This document shows positions 6,200-16,539 of a DNA stretch of 54,600 nt, piece by piece. The first letter of the stretch is position 1; each line of letters starts with the position of its first letter. The translations under genes and the position numbers were made by a program. Under the pieces are notes generated by a model, which searched no databases, was not told the origin of the DNA, and was given only the letters and a program-made list of their open reading frames with translations. Location of the stretch: the NCBI GenBank assembly GCA_027624235.1, contig JAQBYB010000011.1, forward strand, positions 1 to 54,600, in the 5' to 3' direction. The DNA is from Pseudomonadota bacterium. GTDB taxonomy: Bacteria > Pseudomonadota > Alphaproteobacteria > Rhodospirillales > Casp-alpha2.

Positions 6200-9018
6200 C
6201 CAGAGATTACAAAGACACCGTGTTTCTGCCGAAGACCGACTTTCCCATGAAGGCCGGGCTGCCCGAGCGCGAGCCCGAAACCCTGAAACGATGGCAGGCG
6301 ATGAACCTGCAGGCGCGCCACCGCGCCGTCGCCAAGGGCCGTCAACCCTTCATCCTGCATGACGGCCCGCCCTATGCCAACGGCCACCTGCACATCGGCC
6401 ATGCCCTCAATAAGATCCTCAAGGACGTCGTCGTACGCTCACAACAGATGATGGGCAAGGACGCCAATTACGTTCCCGGCTGGGACTGCCACGGCCTGCC
6501 CATCGAATGGAAGATCGAGGAAAAATACCGCGACAAGAAAAAAGACAAGGACGAGGTGCCGATCGTCGAATTCCGCCAGGAATGCCGCGAATTCGCCGAA
6601 CAATGGATCGACATCCAACGCCAGGAATTCAAGCGCATGGGGCTGATCGGCGATTGGGACAATCCCTACACGACCATGAGCTTCCCGGCCGAAGCCCGGA
6701 TCGTTGGTGAGCTCGGCAAGTTCCTGATGGACGGATCGCTGTATCGGGGCGCCAAGCCGGTGATGTGGTCGCCGGTCGAAAAAACCGCCCTGGCCGAAGC
6801 CGAGATCGAATACCACGACCACACCTCGACCACCATTTTCGTGCGCTTCCCGGTCGTCACCGCGTCGACGCCGGACGTCGAAGGCGCCGCCATCGTCATC
6901 TGGACGACAACACCGTGGACCATGCCCGGCAACCGCGCCGTCGCCTATGGCCCGGATATCAACTATGTGGTGATCGAGGTCCTCAACGCCGCCGACGCCA
7001 GCCTGGCGGTTGTCGGCGAAAAACTGATCGTCGCCGAGGCCCGCCTAGAAGAGTTCAACCGCCTCACCGGGATCGAGGAATTGACCGCGCTGGCCACCTT
7101 CAAGGGCAGCGCCCTGGACGGCACCATCTGCAAGCACCCCTTCAACGGCTATGCCGGGGAAACCGCCTACGATTTCGATGTGCCGGCGCTGTCCGCCGAC
7201 TTCGCCACCACCGAAGAAGGCACCGGCATCGTCCACATCGCGCCCGGCCATGGCGCCGACGACTGGGTGTTGGGCCAAGCCAACGGCATCGACATTCCGC
7301 AAACCGTCGGCGAGGACGGTTGTTTCTACGACCACGTCGCCCTGTTCGCGGGCAAACATGTCTACAAGGTCAACGACGAGGTCGCCGATACCCTTATGGA
7401 CGCAGGTGCCCTGTTGGGCCGTGGAAAATTGGTCCACCGCTACCCCCATTCCTGGCGCTCGAAAGCGCCGCTGATTTACCGCAACACCACCCAGTGGTTC
7501 ATCTCCATGGAGACCAATGGGCTGCGCGACAAAGCGCTCAAGGCCATTGATGAGACCCGCTTCGTGCCGGCCACCGGCAAGAACCGGCTCAAGGGCATGA
7601 TTGAGACGCGGCCCGATTGGTGTGTGTCGCGCCAGCGCGCCTGGGGCGTGCCGATCGCCGTGTTCGTCAACAAGGAAAGCGGCCTACCGCTGCGCGACCA
7701 GGGCGTTATGGACCGCATCATCGCCGCCTTTGAGACCGAAGGCGCCGACGCCTGGTTTGCCTCGGACCCGGCGCGATTCCTGGGCGACGGCTTCAATGCC
7801 GACGACTTTGAGCAGGTCACCGATATTTTGGATGTCTGGTTTGATTCCGGCTGCACCCATACGTTTGTGTTGGAGGACCGCGACGACCTGCAATGGCCGG
7901 CGTCGCTGTATCTGGAAGGCACCGACCAGCACCGCGGCTGGTTCCAATCTTCGCTGCTGGAAAGCTGCGGCACCCGAGGCCGCGCGCCTTATGACGCCGT
8001 GCTGACACATGGCTTTATCCTCAATGAAAAGGCCGAAAAGATGTCGAAGTCGGCGGGCAATTCGCTCTCGCCGGAGGACGTGTTCCAGCAATTTGGCGCC
8101 GATATCCTGCGGTTGTGGGTGGTCGGCACCGATTACACCGAAGATCCCGTATTCGGGTCCGAGACGCTGAAGCAGATGGCGGACATCTACCGCCGGCTGC
8201 GCAATACGTTCCGTTACCTGCTCGGCAACCTCAACGGATTCACCGAAGGCGAACGCCTCGACGTCGCCGATATGCCGGAACTGGAACGCTGGGTCCTGCA
8301 CCGGCTTTGGGAACTGGACGGCAAGCTGCGCCAGGCCTGCGAAGATTTCCATTTCCATCCCATCTTCGCCGAGCTGCATAATTTCTGCGCCGTCGATCTG
8401 TCGGCGTTTTATTTCGACATCCGCAAAGACGCGCTCTATTGCGACCCTGCCGGCGAGACCCGCCGCCGCGCCGCGCGCACCGTCCTGGATGCGGCCTTCA
8501 ATTGCCTGACCGCCTGGATGGCGCCGTTTATCTGCTTTACCGCCGAGGAAGCCTGGCTGGCGCGGGACGGCGCGATCGAAGACGACAGCGTGCATCTGCG
8601 TACCTTCCCCGACATCCCCGACACGTGGCGCGACGATGATCTGGCCGCCAAATGGGCCAAGATTCGAAATCTGAGGCGCGTCGTTACCGGCGCCATCGAA
8701 CTTGAACGCAAGGAGAAACGCATCGGTTCCTCCCTGCAGGCGTCCCCCGTGGTGTACGCCGACGCCAAGGACATTGCCCTGTTCGATGATCTTGACCCGG
8801 CCGATCTGTTCATCACCTCCGGCGCGACCTTCATCGCCGGCAAGGGGCCTGAAAACAGTTTTTCCCTGGACGACGTCAGTGATACCTGGGTCGTCGCCGA
8901 TGCCGCCGACGGCGAAAAGTGCGAACGCTGCTGGAAAGTACTGCCCGACGTCGGCAGCAATGCCGATCATCCGACAGTGTGCGGGCGCTGCGCCGACGCG
9001 GTAACGCCGGGGCCATGA
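6196..9018 (+). CDS. ileS: isoleucyl-tRNA synthetase
   Basis: A 940-residue class Ia synthetase that charges tRNA-Ile and edits mischarged valine. HLHIGH at 64-69 and KMSKS at 615-619 form the ATP site. The editing CP1 domain lies between them, and a C-terminal zinc finger begins CERC at 909-912 and closes with CGRC, the eubacterial type. The ATG at 6196 overlaps the ribF stop, and the TGA overlaps the lspA ATG; the longer frame opening at 6163 lies inside ribF and is not used. Full length, nothing missing. Confidence 0.97.
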   Translation: MTRDYKDTVFLPKTDFPMKAGLPEREPETLKRWQAMNLQARHRAVAKGRQPFILHDGPPYANGHLHIGHALNKILKDVVVRSQQMMGKDANYVPGWDCHGLPIEWKIEEKYRDKKKDKDEVPIVEFRQECREFAEQWIDIQRQEFKRMGLIGDWDNPYTTMSFPAEARIVGELGKFLMDGSLYRGAKPVMWSPVEKTALAEAEIEYHDHTSTTIFVRFPVVTASTPDVEGAAIVIWTTTPWTMPGNRAVAYGPDINYVVIEVLNAADASLAVVGEKLIVAEARLEEFNRLTGIEELTALATFKGSALDGTICKHPFNGYAGETAYDFDVPALSADFATTEEGTGIVHIAPGHGADDWVLGQANGIDIPQTVGEDGCFYDHVALFAGKHVYKVNDEVADTLMDAGALLGRGKLVHRYPHSWRSKAPLIYRNTTQWFISMETNGLRDKALKAIDETRFVPATGKNRLKGMIETRPDWCVSRQRAWGVPIAVFVNKESGLPLRDQGVMDRIIAAFETEGADAWFASDPARFLGDGFNADDFEQVTDILDVWFDSGCTHTFVLEDRDDLQWPASLYLEGTDQHRGWFQSSLLESCGTRGRAPYDAVLTHGFILNEKAEKMSKSAGNSLSPEDVFQQFGADILRLWVVGTDYTEDPVFGSETLKQMADIYRRLRNTFRYLLGNLNGFTEGERLDVADMPELERWVLHRLWELDGKLRQACEDFHFHPIFAELHNFCAVDLSAFYFDIRKDALYCDPAGETRRRAARTVLDAAFNCLTAWMAPFICFTAEEAWLARDGAIEDDSVHLRTFPDIPDTWRDDDLAAKWAKIRNLRRVVTGAIELERKEKRIGSSLQASPVVYADAKDIALFDDLDPADLFITSGATFIAGKGPENSFSLDDVSDTWVVADAADGEKCERCWKVLPDVGSNADHPTVCGRCADAVTPGP

Positions 9019-9497
9019 AAATCCCCGGCCACGTTCGAAGGGGCCTCGCCCTGGCGGCGGCGGTGTTGGCCGTCGATCAAGTAACAAAATGGTGGATCGT
9101 CTTCACCGTCATGCAGCCGCCCCGGGTGATCGAAGTGACGCCCTTTTTCAATCTGGTCATGGGCTGGAACTACGGCGTCAGCTTCGGCATGCTGAGTTCC
9201 ATGCCGGCGCTCAGCAAATGGCTGCTGCCGCTGGTCACCGTCGCCATTACCGGCGGGATGATATTCTGGCTGACCCGGGAAGACCGGCGCTGGTCCGTCA
9301 TCGGGCTCGGGCTGATCATCGGCGGCGCTGTCGGCAACCTTGTCGACAGGCTGCGTTTTGGCGCGGTCGCGGACTTTTTGGATGTCCATGCCTTCGGCTA
9401 TCATTGGCCGGCATTCAATGCCGCCGACAGCGCCATCACCATCGGCGCCGCGGTAATCATCCTAGAATCCTTGTTTGTTCGGGACGAAAAGCCCTAA
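9015..9497 (+). CDS. lspA: lipoprotein signal peptidase (SPase II)
   Basis: A 160-residue inner-membrane aspartyl peptidase that removes the signal peptide of diacylglyceryl-modified prolipoproteins. Four hydrophobic segments are visible (about 9-28, 66-87, 94-110, 136-154). The conserved motifs VDQVTKWW (20-27), NYGVSFG (52-58), GNLVDRLRFGAVADFLD (107-123) and FNAADSAI (134-141) are present, with Asp120 and Asp138 as the likely catalytic pair. The ATGA overlap with ileS fixes the start. A lipoprotein gene, a natural substrate of this enzyme, follows 15 nt downstream. Confidence 0.96.
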   Translation: MKIPGHVRRGLALAAAVLAVDQVTKWWIVFTVMQPPRVIEVTPFFNLVMGWNYGVSFGMLSSMPALSKWLLPLVTVAITGGMIFWLTREDRRWSVIGLGLIIGGAVGNLVDRLRFGAVADFLDVHAFGYHWPAFNAADSAITIGAAVIILESLFVRDEKP

Positions 9498-9512
9498 AAT
9501 AGGGTGCTGATG

Positions 9513-10085
9513 ATGAAAACATTAAAGACAACAACTGCCATCCTCTGCCTTTTCTCAGCCGTGGCGCTGCTTGGGGCTTGCGAATCGGCGCGCAAAGCGT
9601 TCAGCAGCGACAAAACCGCGCCCGACGAATTTGCCGTCTATTCCCGCCCGCCCTTAAGCCTGCCGCCCGAATACAAGCTGCGCCCGCCGACACCGGGCAA
9701 AGAGCTTCAACGCGGCGAGGCGGCGACCGTCCTCGCCAAAAGAGCGATTACCAGCCAGGCGGTCCGCCAGCCGGTACAACCGCTACCGGCCCAGGGAAGC
9801 CCGGGGGTTCAGGCCTTGCTGCGCGATACCGGCGGCCTGAACGCGACATCGGCGATCCGCGCCACCATCAACGAGGAATCTTCCATCCTCAGCAATCAGG
9901 ACCAGCGTTTTGTCGACAAACTGATCTTCTGGGTCGATGAAAATGAACCAGGCGGCACCATCGTCGACGCCAAAAATGAACAAAAACGCATCCAGAATAA
10001 CCAGGCGCTAGGCAAGGCCATCACCGACGGCGAAAGCCCCGAAATCAAACTCAAGCGCAACAAAAAGGGCCTTCTGGACTTTTAG
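9513..10085 (+). CDS. DUF3035 / BamF-like outer-membrane lipoprotein
   Basis: A 190-residue lipoprotein: a hydrophobic signal ending in LLGAC, with Cys23 as the lipidation site, then a Pro-rich stretch (FAVYSRPPLSLPPEYKLRPP) typical of DUF3035. Members of this family in Caulobacter copurify with the beta-barrel assembly complex and are called BamF. The C-terminal half is hydrophilic and predicted periplasmic. AGGG lies 8 nt before the ATG at 9513; ATG 9510 and GTG 9504 are in frame and nearly equivalent. It sits 15 nt after lspA, so lipoprotein processing and one substrate are probably cotranscribed. Function beyond the family label is inference. Confidence 0.8.
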   Translation: MKTLKTTTAILCLFSAVALLGACESARKAFSSDKTAPDEFAVYSRPPLSLPPEYKLRPPTPGKELQRGEAATVLAKRAITSQAVRQPVQPLPAQGSPGVQALLRDTGGLNATSAIRATINEESSILSNQDQRFVDKLIFWVDENEPGGTIVDAKNEQKRIQNNQALGKAITDGESPEIKLKRNKKGLLDF

Positions 10086-10226
10086 CCCCGGCTTGCGTTC
10101 CGCCTTGATGTCGCCATGATTTCCGGCGATTGTCCGATCTTCTAATCCCATTATGACGCGTTCGTGAAACGCAAAATGCCGCGTCCGTGCTACTTTGGCG
10201 AACAAATTTCAAAAGGCGACACACCC

Positions 10227-11570
10227 ATGAAACGAGCCCTCCAAATTTTGGCCCTGGCATTGCCGTTGAGCATCGCCTGCCTCAGCGCCCCAACCCAGGC
10301 CGGCGTTTTCAATCCCGACACCTTCTCCCTGTCCAATGGCATGCGGGTGGTGGTCGTCGAAAACCACCGGGTTCCGGTCGTCACCCACATGGTCTGGTAC
10401 AACGTCGGCGCCGCCGACGAGGGCCAGGGCGAAACCGGGATCGCGCATTTTCTCGAACACCTGATGTTCAAGGGCACCAATAAGCGTGCGCCCGGTGAAT
10501 TTTCCAAAATCGTCGCCCGCAACGGTGGTCAGGAAAACGCCTTTACCTCTTCGGACTACACCGCCTATTTCCAGACCGTCGCCGTCGACCGGCTCGAATT
10601 GTTTATGGAGATGGAAGCCGACCGGATGACCAATCTGGTGCTCACCGAAAAGGTCCTGGAGACGGAAAAGGAGGTAGTGCTGGAAGAACGCCGGTCGCGC
10701 ACCGACAACAACCCCGGCGCCATTCTTGGAGAACAAGTCACCGCGGCGCTGTATCTGAACCACCCCTATCGGCGACCGGTGATCGGCTGGGCGCACGAGA
10801 TCAAGGCGCTCAGCCTGAACAACGTGATGGCGTTTTATAAAAAATGGTATGCGCCTGCCAACGCCATTCTGGTTGTCGCCGGCGATATCACCGCCGCCAA
10901 ATTGAAACCGCTTGCGGAAAAATACTACGGCGCCATTCCCGCCAAGCCCGCAACCCCGCGCGCGCGACCGACGGAGCCGCCGCAAAGCGCCGGGCGCACG
11001 GTGACCCTGAAAGATGCCCGCGTCCGTCAACCGGCATGGGGGCGCAACTATTTGGCGCCCAGTCTGCTCAGCGGCGAGACCCAGCATGCCTACGCGCTTG
11101 AGGTATTGGCCGACATCTTCGGCGGCGGACCCTCCAGCCGGCTCTACCGCGCCCTGGTCGTCGACAACCAAATCGCCCTGTCGGCGGGAAGCCAATATAG
11201 CGCCGATGACCGGGGGCCAAGCCGTTTCGGTATTCACGCGTCGCCTAAGCCCGGCGTCAGCATGGCCACCCTGGAGGCTAAAATCGAAGAAGAACTGGCC
11301 AAACTGATTGATGGCGGCGTTACCGCCTCGGAACTGGCCCGCGCCAAAAAACGCATGCAGGCGTCGGCCGTCTTCGCCCGCGATTCCCTGTCCGGTGGGG
11401 CGCGCACCCTCGGCGCGGCGCTGGCCATCGGCCTCAAGATCGAAGATGTGGAAGCCTGGCCGGAACGCATCGGCGCTGTCACCGCCGAGCAAATCAGCGC
11501 CGCCGCCAAGGCGGTGTTGAAGGAAGGCCGCTCGGTGACGTCTTATCTGTTAACCAAGAAAACCGGTTGA
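10227..11570 (+). CDS. M16 family zinc peptidase, catalytically intact
   Basis: A 447-residue exported peptidase. Signal peptide at 1-25 (cleavage after TQA). The inverted zinc motif HFLEH is at 74-78 and the third ligand is in EVVLEE at about 149-154, so the pitrilysin-type active site is complete. A second M16 domain (about 195-380) forms the other half of the clamp. ATG 10227 has AAAGGCGA upstream; the longer frame from 10164 lacks a signal and is rejected. It precedes a degenerate M16 gene by 11 nt, the usual arrangement of periplasmic M16B heterodimers in which one subunit carries the metal. Confidence 0.92.
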   Translation: MKRALQILALALPLSIACLSAPTQAGVFNPDTFSLSNGMRVVVVENHRVPVVTHMVWYNVGAADEGQGETGIAHFLEHLMFKGTNKRAPGEFSKIVARNGGQENAFTSSDYTAYFQTVAVDRLELFMEMEADRMTNLVLTEKVLETEKEVVLEERRSRTDNNPGAILGEQVTAALYLNHPYRRPVIGWAHEIKALSLNNVMAFYKKWYAPANAILVVAGDITAAKLKPLAEKYYGAIPAKPATPRARPTEPPQSAGRTVTLKDARVRQPAWGRNYLAPSLLSGETQHAYALEVLADIFGGGPSSRLYRALVVDNQIALSAGSQYSADDRGPSRFGIHASPKPGVSMATLEAKIEEELAKLIDGGVTASELARAKKRMQASAVFARDSLSGGARTLGAALAIGLKIEDVEAWPERIGAVTAEQISAAAKAVLKEGRSVTSYLLTKKTG

Positions 11571-11581
11571 GGACGATGCAC

Positions 11582-12919
11582 ATGATGACGCGAATTTTTG
11601 GCCCCCTGTTGATTGCCGCCCTGCTCCTTAGCGCCGGTGTTTTTTCCGCCGCCCCGGCCCATGCGGTGACCATTGAACGTGTCGTCTCGCCCGGCGGCAT
11701 CAACGCCTGGCTGGTGCGCGACCATTCCAACCCGATCATTTCCATGCGCTTTTCGTTTCGCGGCGGCGCCGCGCTTGACCCGAAAGGCCGCATCGGCCTC
11801 GCCAACATGGCGGCGTCGATGCTCGACGAAGGCGCCGGCGATCTCGACAGTCGGACGTTTCAGCAAAGGCTCGAAGATCTGGTCATTACCCTTCGTTTCC
11901 GCGCCGGGCGCGATTCCCTCAGCGGCCGCCTGGTGACCCTGGCCGAAAACGGGGATACCGCGTTTGCCATGCTGGCCCTGGCGATGTCCAAGCCCCGCTT
12001 CGACGCGGAACCGGTGGAGCGAATCCGCAGCCAGATTCTCGCCAAAATCCGCCAGGATTCCGAACAGCCCGGCGCCATCGCCGGCGAAACCCTGTTCAAG
12101 ACGCTGTTCCCCAGCCACCCCTACGGCCGCCCCACGGACGGGCTGAAAGACGATGTAGCCGCCATCACCCAGGCCGACCTCAAGGCCTTCACCGCGGGCC
12201 GTCTGGCCAAGGACAACCTGATCATCGGCGTCGTCGGCGACATCAAGGCCGACACCCTGGCAACGCTTCTCGACTCGACCTTCGGCGGCTTGCCGGCCAA
12301 GGCCAGGTCCTGGACCTTGCCGGAGGCCGACCCGCAAGGCGCCGGCCGGACGATCGTCATCAAAAAACGCGTCCCGCAAAGCTCCATCGTCTTCGCCGAG
12401 AAGGGATTGAAGCGCTCCGATCCGGATTTCTACGCCGCCTACGTCATGAACCACGTGTTCGGAAGCGGCGGCTTCACCTCCCGGCTCTATAGCACCATCC
12501 GCGAGAAACACGGTTTGGCCTATTCCGTCTATGCCGGGCTGCATCCCCTCGACCGCGCCGGGCTGATTTTCGGCGCGGCGGGCACCGCCAACGTCAGTGT
12601 CGCCGAGACTCTCCGCCTGCTTCGCCAGGAATGGGCGAAGATGGCCAAGGACGGCATGAGCGAAAAGGAACTGGCCGACGCCAAGACCTATCTAACCGGG
12701 TCGTACCCTATGCGGTTTACCTCCAGCGGCTCCATCGCCGCGATGCTGGTCGGTATTCAGCGCGACAATCTCGGTATTGATTACATGGACCGCCGCAACG
12801 GCCTGATCGAAGCGGTCAGCCTGGGTGACGTCAATCGGGCGGCGAAAGACCTCCTGCGGGCGAATAAGCTCACCATCGTCGTCGTTGGCGACCCCAAGGA
12901 CGTCACCAGCAGCAATTAA
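11582..12919 (+). CDS. M16 family protein, inactive partner subunit
   Basis: A 445-residue exported M16 protein with a signal peptide (about 1-28, ending AHA). At the place where the active partner has HFLEH this protein reads GLANMAASMLDEG, so both zinc histidines and the catalytic Glu are absent. The C-terminal M16 half is well kept, including the FGSGGFTSRLYSTIREKHGLAYSV stretch in two overlapping parts, the Arg/Tyr region that in M16B dimers contributes substrate-binding residues to the partner. GAGGA lies 8 nt before this ATG; ATG 11576 and TTG 11567 are alternatives. It is almost certainly cotranslated with the upstream gene and forms the heterodimer with it. Confidence 0.9.
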   Translation: MMTRIFGPLLIAALLLSAGVFSAAPAHAVTIERVVSPGGINAWLVRDHSNPIISMRFSFRGGAALDPKGRIGLANMAASMLDEGAGDLDSRTFQQRLEDLVITLRFRAGRDSLSGRLVTLAENGDTAFAMLALAMSKPRFDAEPVERIRSQILAKIRQDSEQPGAIAGETLFKTLFPSHPYGRPTDGLKDDVAAITQADLKAFTAGRLAKDNLIIGVVGDIKADTLATLLDSTFGGLPAKARSWTLPEADPQGAGRTIVIKKRVPQSSIVFAEKGLKRSDPDFYAAYVMNHVFGSGGFTSRLYSTIREKHGLAYSVYAGLHPLDRAGLIFGAAGTANVSVAETLRLLRQEWAKMAKDGMSEKELADAKTYLTGSYPMRFTSSGSIAAMLVGIQRDNLGIDYMDRRNGLIEAVSLGDVNRAAKDLLRANKLTIVVVGDPKDVTSSN

Positions 12920-13013
12920 TTTCACCCTGTGTTGGCGACCGAGTGCGATCTTTGTTAGTCTCTCTCCCTGGGCAATACTAGGGACGAGAGATTCGGGGGT
13001 TCGGTTTTCACAC

Positions 13014-14684
13014 ATGGCGTCTTTGCAAAGCACACCCGCCTGGAAGGCGCTCAAAGCCCACCATGAGAAATCAGCCGGGCAGCACATGCGTGACCTGTTC
13101 GCCGCCGACGAAACTCGCTTCAAAACGTTTTCCTTAAACCGGGGCGGGCTTTTTCTCGATTATTCCAAAAACCGCGTCACCACGCAGACCATGAGCCTGC
13201 TGATCGACCTGGCCAAGGCCCGTGATGTCGAAGGCTGGCGGCGCTGTATGTTGGCGGGTGAGCCGATCAACACCACCGAAGACCGCGCCGCCCTGCACGT
13301 GGCGCTTCGCAATCCGCTCGATCATGCACCGATGAAGGCGATGGGCAAAGACGTCATGCCCGAGGTCCGCGCCCTGCGGAAAAAAATGCGCGACGTGGCC
13401 GAGGTCATTCGCTCCGGCGCCTGGACCGGGGCGACCGGCAAGGCCATCGACGCCGTCGTTCATATCGGCACCGGCGGCTCGCACCTCGGCCCGGAAATGG
13501 TGACCCAGGCCCTGGCCCCGATCCGCCCGTCAGAGGCTGGCGGCCCGGCCTTGCATTTCATTTCCAACGTCGACGGCGTGCAGATCGCCACCGCGCTGGA
13601 CGGCCTGAGCCCGGACACGACGCTGTTCATCGTCGCCTCGAAAACCTTCACCACCGAAGAAACCATCACCAATGCCCGCACCGCCAAGGCCTGGCTGGTG
13701 GATGCCTTGGGCGCGGACGCCGTCGCCAAGCACTTCATCGCCGTTTCCGGCAACGCCGAGGCCGTGTCTGAATTCGGCATTATGCCCGACAACACGTTTG
13801 ATCTGTGGGATTGGGTCGGCGGGCGCTATTCGGTGTGGTCGGCGATCGGCCTGCCCATCGCCCTCGCCCTCGGCATGGACGTCTTCGAAGAATTTCTCGC
13901 CGGCGGCCACGACATGGACCGCCATTTCCAGGACGCGCCCCTGGACGCCAACATGCCGGTCATTCTGGGGCTGATCGGGGTTTGGAGCATCAATTTTTTG
14001 GGGTCACGGTCGCTCGCCATCCTGCCCTATGACGAAGGCCTGCGGGGGCTGCCCAACTACCTCCGGCAGTTGGAGATGGAGAGCAACGGCAAGGCGCTCG
14101 ACAGCAAGGGCCACCCGGTCGACGTCGACACCGCACCGGTGATTTTCGGCGATCCCGGCACCCGCGGCCAGCATTCGTTCTTCCAGGCCCTGCACCAGGG
14201 GGGCCAATTGATCGCCTGTGATTTCATCGCGCCCCTGGAAAGCCGCCATACCACCGGCACCCACCACGACCGGTTGCTGGCCAGTTTCCTGGCCCAGACC
14301 GAAGCCCTGATGGAAGGGCGCACCGAACTGGAAGCCTTTGCGGCGATGGCAGACCAGGGCATCCCTTCCGAGGAGATGAAAGGCCAGCTTCCGCACCGCA
14401 TTTTCGAAGGCAACCGGCCGACCAATTCCATTGTCGCCGACAGGTTCGACGCCTTCACCCTCGGCCAGTTGATCGCGCTGTACGAACACAAGGTCTTCGT
14501 CCAGGCAGTAATCTGGGGGGTCAACCCGTTCGACCAATGGGGCGTCGAATGGGGTAAAGAACTCGCCGCCCAGATTTTCACCGAAATAAGTGACGCCCCC
14601 GGAGACATCGTTGCCCAAGAGCATTGTTCCTCGACCCTCGGCCTGATCGCCAGGCTCAAGGCGCATAAAGCGAAGACGCCATGA
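13014..14684 (+). CDS. pgi: glucose-6-phosphate isomerase
   Basis: A 556-residue cytosolic enzyme interconverting glucose-6-phosphate and fructose-6-phosphate. The first SIS domain holds GTGGSHLGP (about 151-159), and the signatures [14 protein letters not shown] and [14 protein letters not shown] are present with the usual catalytic neighbourhood (QLEMESNGK). Length matches the bacterial family. The start at 13014 ([13 protein letters not shown]) is the normal N-terminus; an in-frame extension reaches back into the M16 gene and is rejected. A 94-bp gap separates it from that gene and a 64-bp gap from mutL. Confidence 0.96.
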   Translation: MASLQSTPAWKALKAHHEKSAGQHMRDLFAADETRFKTFSLNRGGLFLDYSKNRVTTQTMSLLIDLAKARDVEGWRRCMLAGEPINTTEDRAALHVALRNPLDHAPMKAMGKDVMPEVRALRKKMRDVAEVIRSGAWTGATGKAIDAVVHIGTGGSHLGPEMVTQALAPIRPSEAGGPALHFISNVDGVQIATALDGLSPDTTLFIVASKTFTTEETITNARTAKAWLVDALGADAVAKHFIAVSGNAEAVSEFGIMPDNTFDLWDWVGGRYSVWSAIGLPIALALGMDVFEEFLAGGHDMDRHFQDAPLDANMPVILGLIGVWSINFLGSRSLAILPYDEGLRGLPNYLRQLEMESNGKALDSKGHPVDVDTAPVIFGDPGTRGQHSFFQALHQGGQLIACDFIAPLESRHTTGTHHDRLLASFLAQTEALMEGRTELEAFAAMADQGIPSEEMKGQLPHRIFEGNRPTNSIVADRFDAFTLGQLIALYEHKVFVQAVIWGVNPFDQWGVEWGKELAAQIFTEISDAPGDIVAQEHCSSTLGLIARLKAHKAKTP

Positions 14685-14748
14685 TCCCCCTTCGCATCAT
14701 ATGTTTCGGGGGACTTATCCTCCGAAGCTCCCAAAGGAGCGCAGGAGG

Positions 14749-16536
14749 ATGACCATCCGCCGCCTGCCGGAAACAGTCATCAACCGCATCGCCGCCGGCG
14801 AAGTGGTCGAACGCCCAGCCTCGGTGATCAAGGAACTGGTTGAAAATTCCATCGATGCCGGGGCCAAACGCATCGACGTCACCATCCGCGACGGCGGTCG
14901 TACGTTCATGTCCATCACCGATGATGGTCACGGTATGACCGCGGATGAATTGAGCCTGGCGATTGAACGCCACGCCACCTCGAAGCTGCCGTCCGATGAA
15001 CTGCTTGAAATTAAGTCACTGGGCTTTCGCGGCGAGGCGCTGCCATCAATCGGCGCCATCGCCCGACTTTCCCTCACCAGCCGCGCCGACGGCGCAGAGG
15101 ACGCCTGGACGATCACGGTCGAAGGCGGCGACGTCGGCGCGGTCAGCCCGGCGGCACTCGCCCAGGGCACCCGTATCGAGGTCCGCGACCTTTTTTTCGC
15201 GACCCCGGCCCGGCTCAAATTCCTGAAGACGGAAAAAACCGAACAGTCCCACACCGTTGACACCCTCAAGCGGCTGGCCATGGCCTACCCCGGTATCGGG
15301 TTTGTTTTAAACGACGGCGACCGCGAGGTGCTTAAGCTGCCTGCCTGCGGCGGCCCAGACGCCCGGCTGGATCGCCTTGCCGCCGTCATGGGCAGGGATT
15401 TCCGGGACAATTCCCTGGCCATTGACGCGGCCCGCGAAGACATGCGGCTGACCGGGTTTGCCGGGTTGCCGACCTTGAACCGGGGCAATGCGATGATGCA
15501 ATTCCTGTTCGTCAATGGCCGTCCGGTTCGCGACAAGCTTTTGTATGGCGCCTTGAAAGGCGCCTACCGCGAATTTCTGGCCTATGACCGCTATCCCCTG
15601 GTGGCGCTGTTCCTGGACATCTTGCCGGACGCCGTCGACGTCAATGTGCACCCGGCCAAAACCGAGGTCCGCTTCCGCGATGCCGGGCTGGTCCGGGGGC
15701 TGATTGTCGGCGCGTTGAAACATGCCCTCGCCGAGGCCGGCCACCGGGCCTCGACGACCGTGTCGCAAACCGCGCTCGGCGCGGCGCGCCCGCAAGGATA
15801 CGGCGGCGGATATGGTGGCGGCGGTTCTTATAGTGGACGCGGCGGCATGTCTTCCGGCTTGCGCGAACGCGCCGATGCCTTCCACCGCCCCCTGCCGGGC
15901 CTCGATACCCAACCATCCGCCCCCGCGCAGGCGGGGATGGATGAATACATCGGCGACTACCCCCTCGGCGTCGCCCGCGCCCAGGTGCATGAGACCTATG
16001 TCGTCGCGCAAACCGCAGACGGAATTATTATTGTCGATCAACACGCCGCCCACGAACGGCTGGTCCAGGAACGCATCAAGACGGCGCTGGATAGCGGCGG
16101 CGTTCAGCGCCAGGGGATGCTGATCCCGGAAGTGGTCGAATTGGACCAAGCCGCCGCCGAACAGCTGGTGGCGCGGGCCGGCGAGCTGGCCGAGCTGGGA
16201 CTGGTGATCGAGGCCTTCGGCGAAGGCGCCGTCGTCGTCCGCGAAATTCCGGCGCTGTTGGGTGAAACCGATATTAAGGGTCTGATCCAGGATCTCGCCG
16301 ACGATCTCGCCGAAGTCGATGAAGGGTTGGCCCTGACCCAGCGGTTGGGCGACGTCTGCGCGACAATGGCGTGTCACGGCAGTGTCCGCGCCGGGCGGCG
16401 GCTCAATGGCGCGGAGATGAACGCGCTGCTGCGCGAAATGGAGGCGACGCCCCATTCCGGTCAATGCAGCCACGGCCGGCCGACCTATGTGGAACTGAAG
16501 CTGGCCGATATCGAAAAGCTGTTCGGACGCAGATAA
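14749..16536 (+). CDS. mutL: DNA mismatch repair protein MutL
   Basis: A 595-residue GHKL ATPase. The N-terminal part has [11 protein letters not shown] (27-37), DDGHGM and [10 protein letters not shown], the three ATP-binding motifs. A Gly/Ser-rich linker (about 345-385) leads to the C-terminal dimerisation domain, which contains [12 protein letters not shown] starting near 430. This is the DQHA(x)2E(x)4E metal-binding motif of nicking-competent MutL, and the accompanying ACHGSVRAG and CSHGRPT motifs are also kept. It is therefore an endonuclease-type MutL, consistent with species that lack MutH. GGAGG and AAAGGAG precede the ATG at 14749. It runs into the next gene with a 3-nt gap. Confidence 0.96.
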   Translation: MTIRRLPETVINRIAAGEVVERPASVIKELVENSIDAGAKRIDVTIRDGGRTFMSITDDGHGMTADELSLAIERHATSKLPSDELLEIKSLGFRGEALPSIGAIARLSLTSRADGAEDAWTITVEGGDVGAVSPAALAQGTRIEVRDLFFATPARLKFLKTEKTEQSHTVDTLKRLAMAYPGIGFVLNDGDREVLKLPACGGPDARLDRLAAVMGRDFRDNSLAIDAAREDMRLTGFAGLPTLNRGNAMMQFLFVNGRPVRDKLLYGALKGAYREFLAYDRYPLVALFLDILPDAVDVNVHPAKTEVRFRDAGLVRGLIVGALKHALAEAGHRASTTVSQTALGAARPQGYGGGYGGGGSYSGRGGMSSGLRERADAFHRPLPGLDTQPSAPAQAGMDEYIGDYPLGVARAQVHETYVVAQTADGIIIVDQHAAHERLVQERIKTALDSGGVQRQGMLIPEVVELDQAAAEQLVARAGELAELGLVIEAFGEGAVVVREIPALLGETDIKGLIQDLADDLAEVDEGLALTQRLGDVCATMACHGSVRAGRRLNGAEMNALLREMEATPHSGQCSHGRPTYVELKLADIEKLFGRR

Positions 16537-16539
16537 CCG

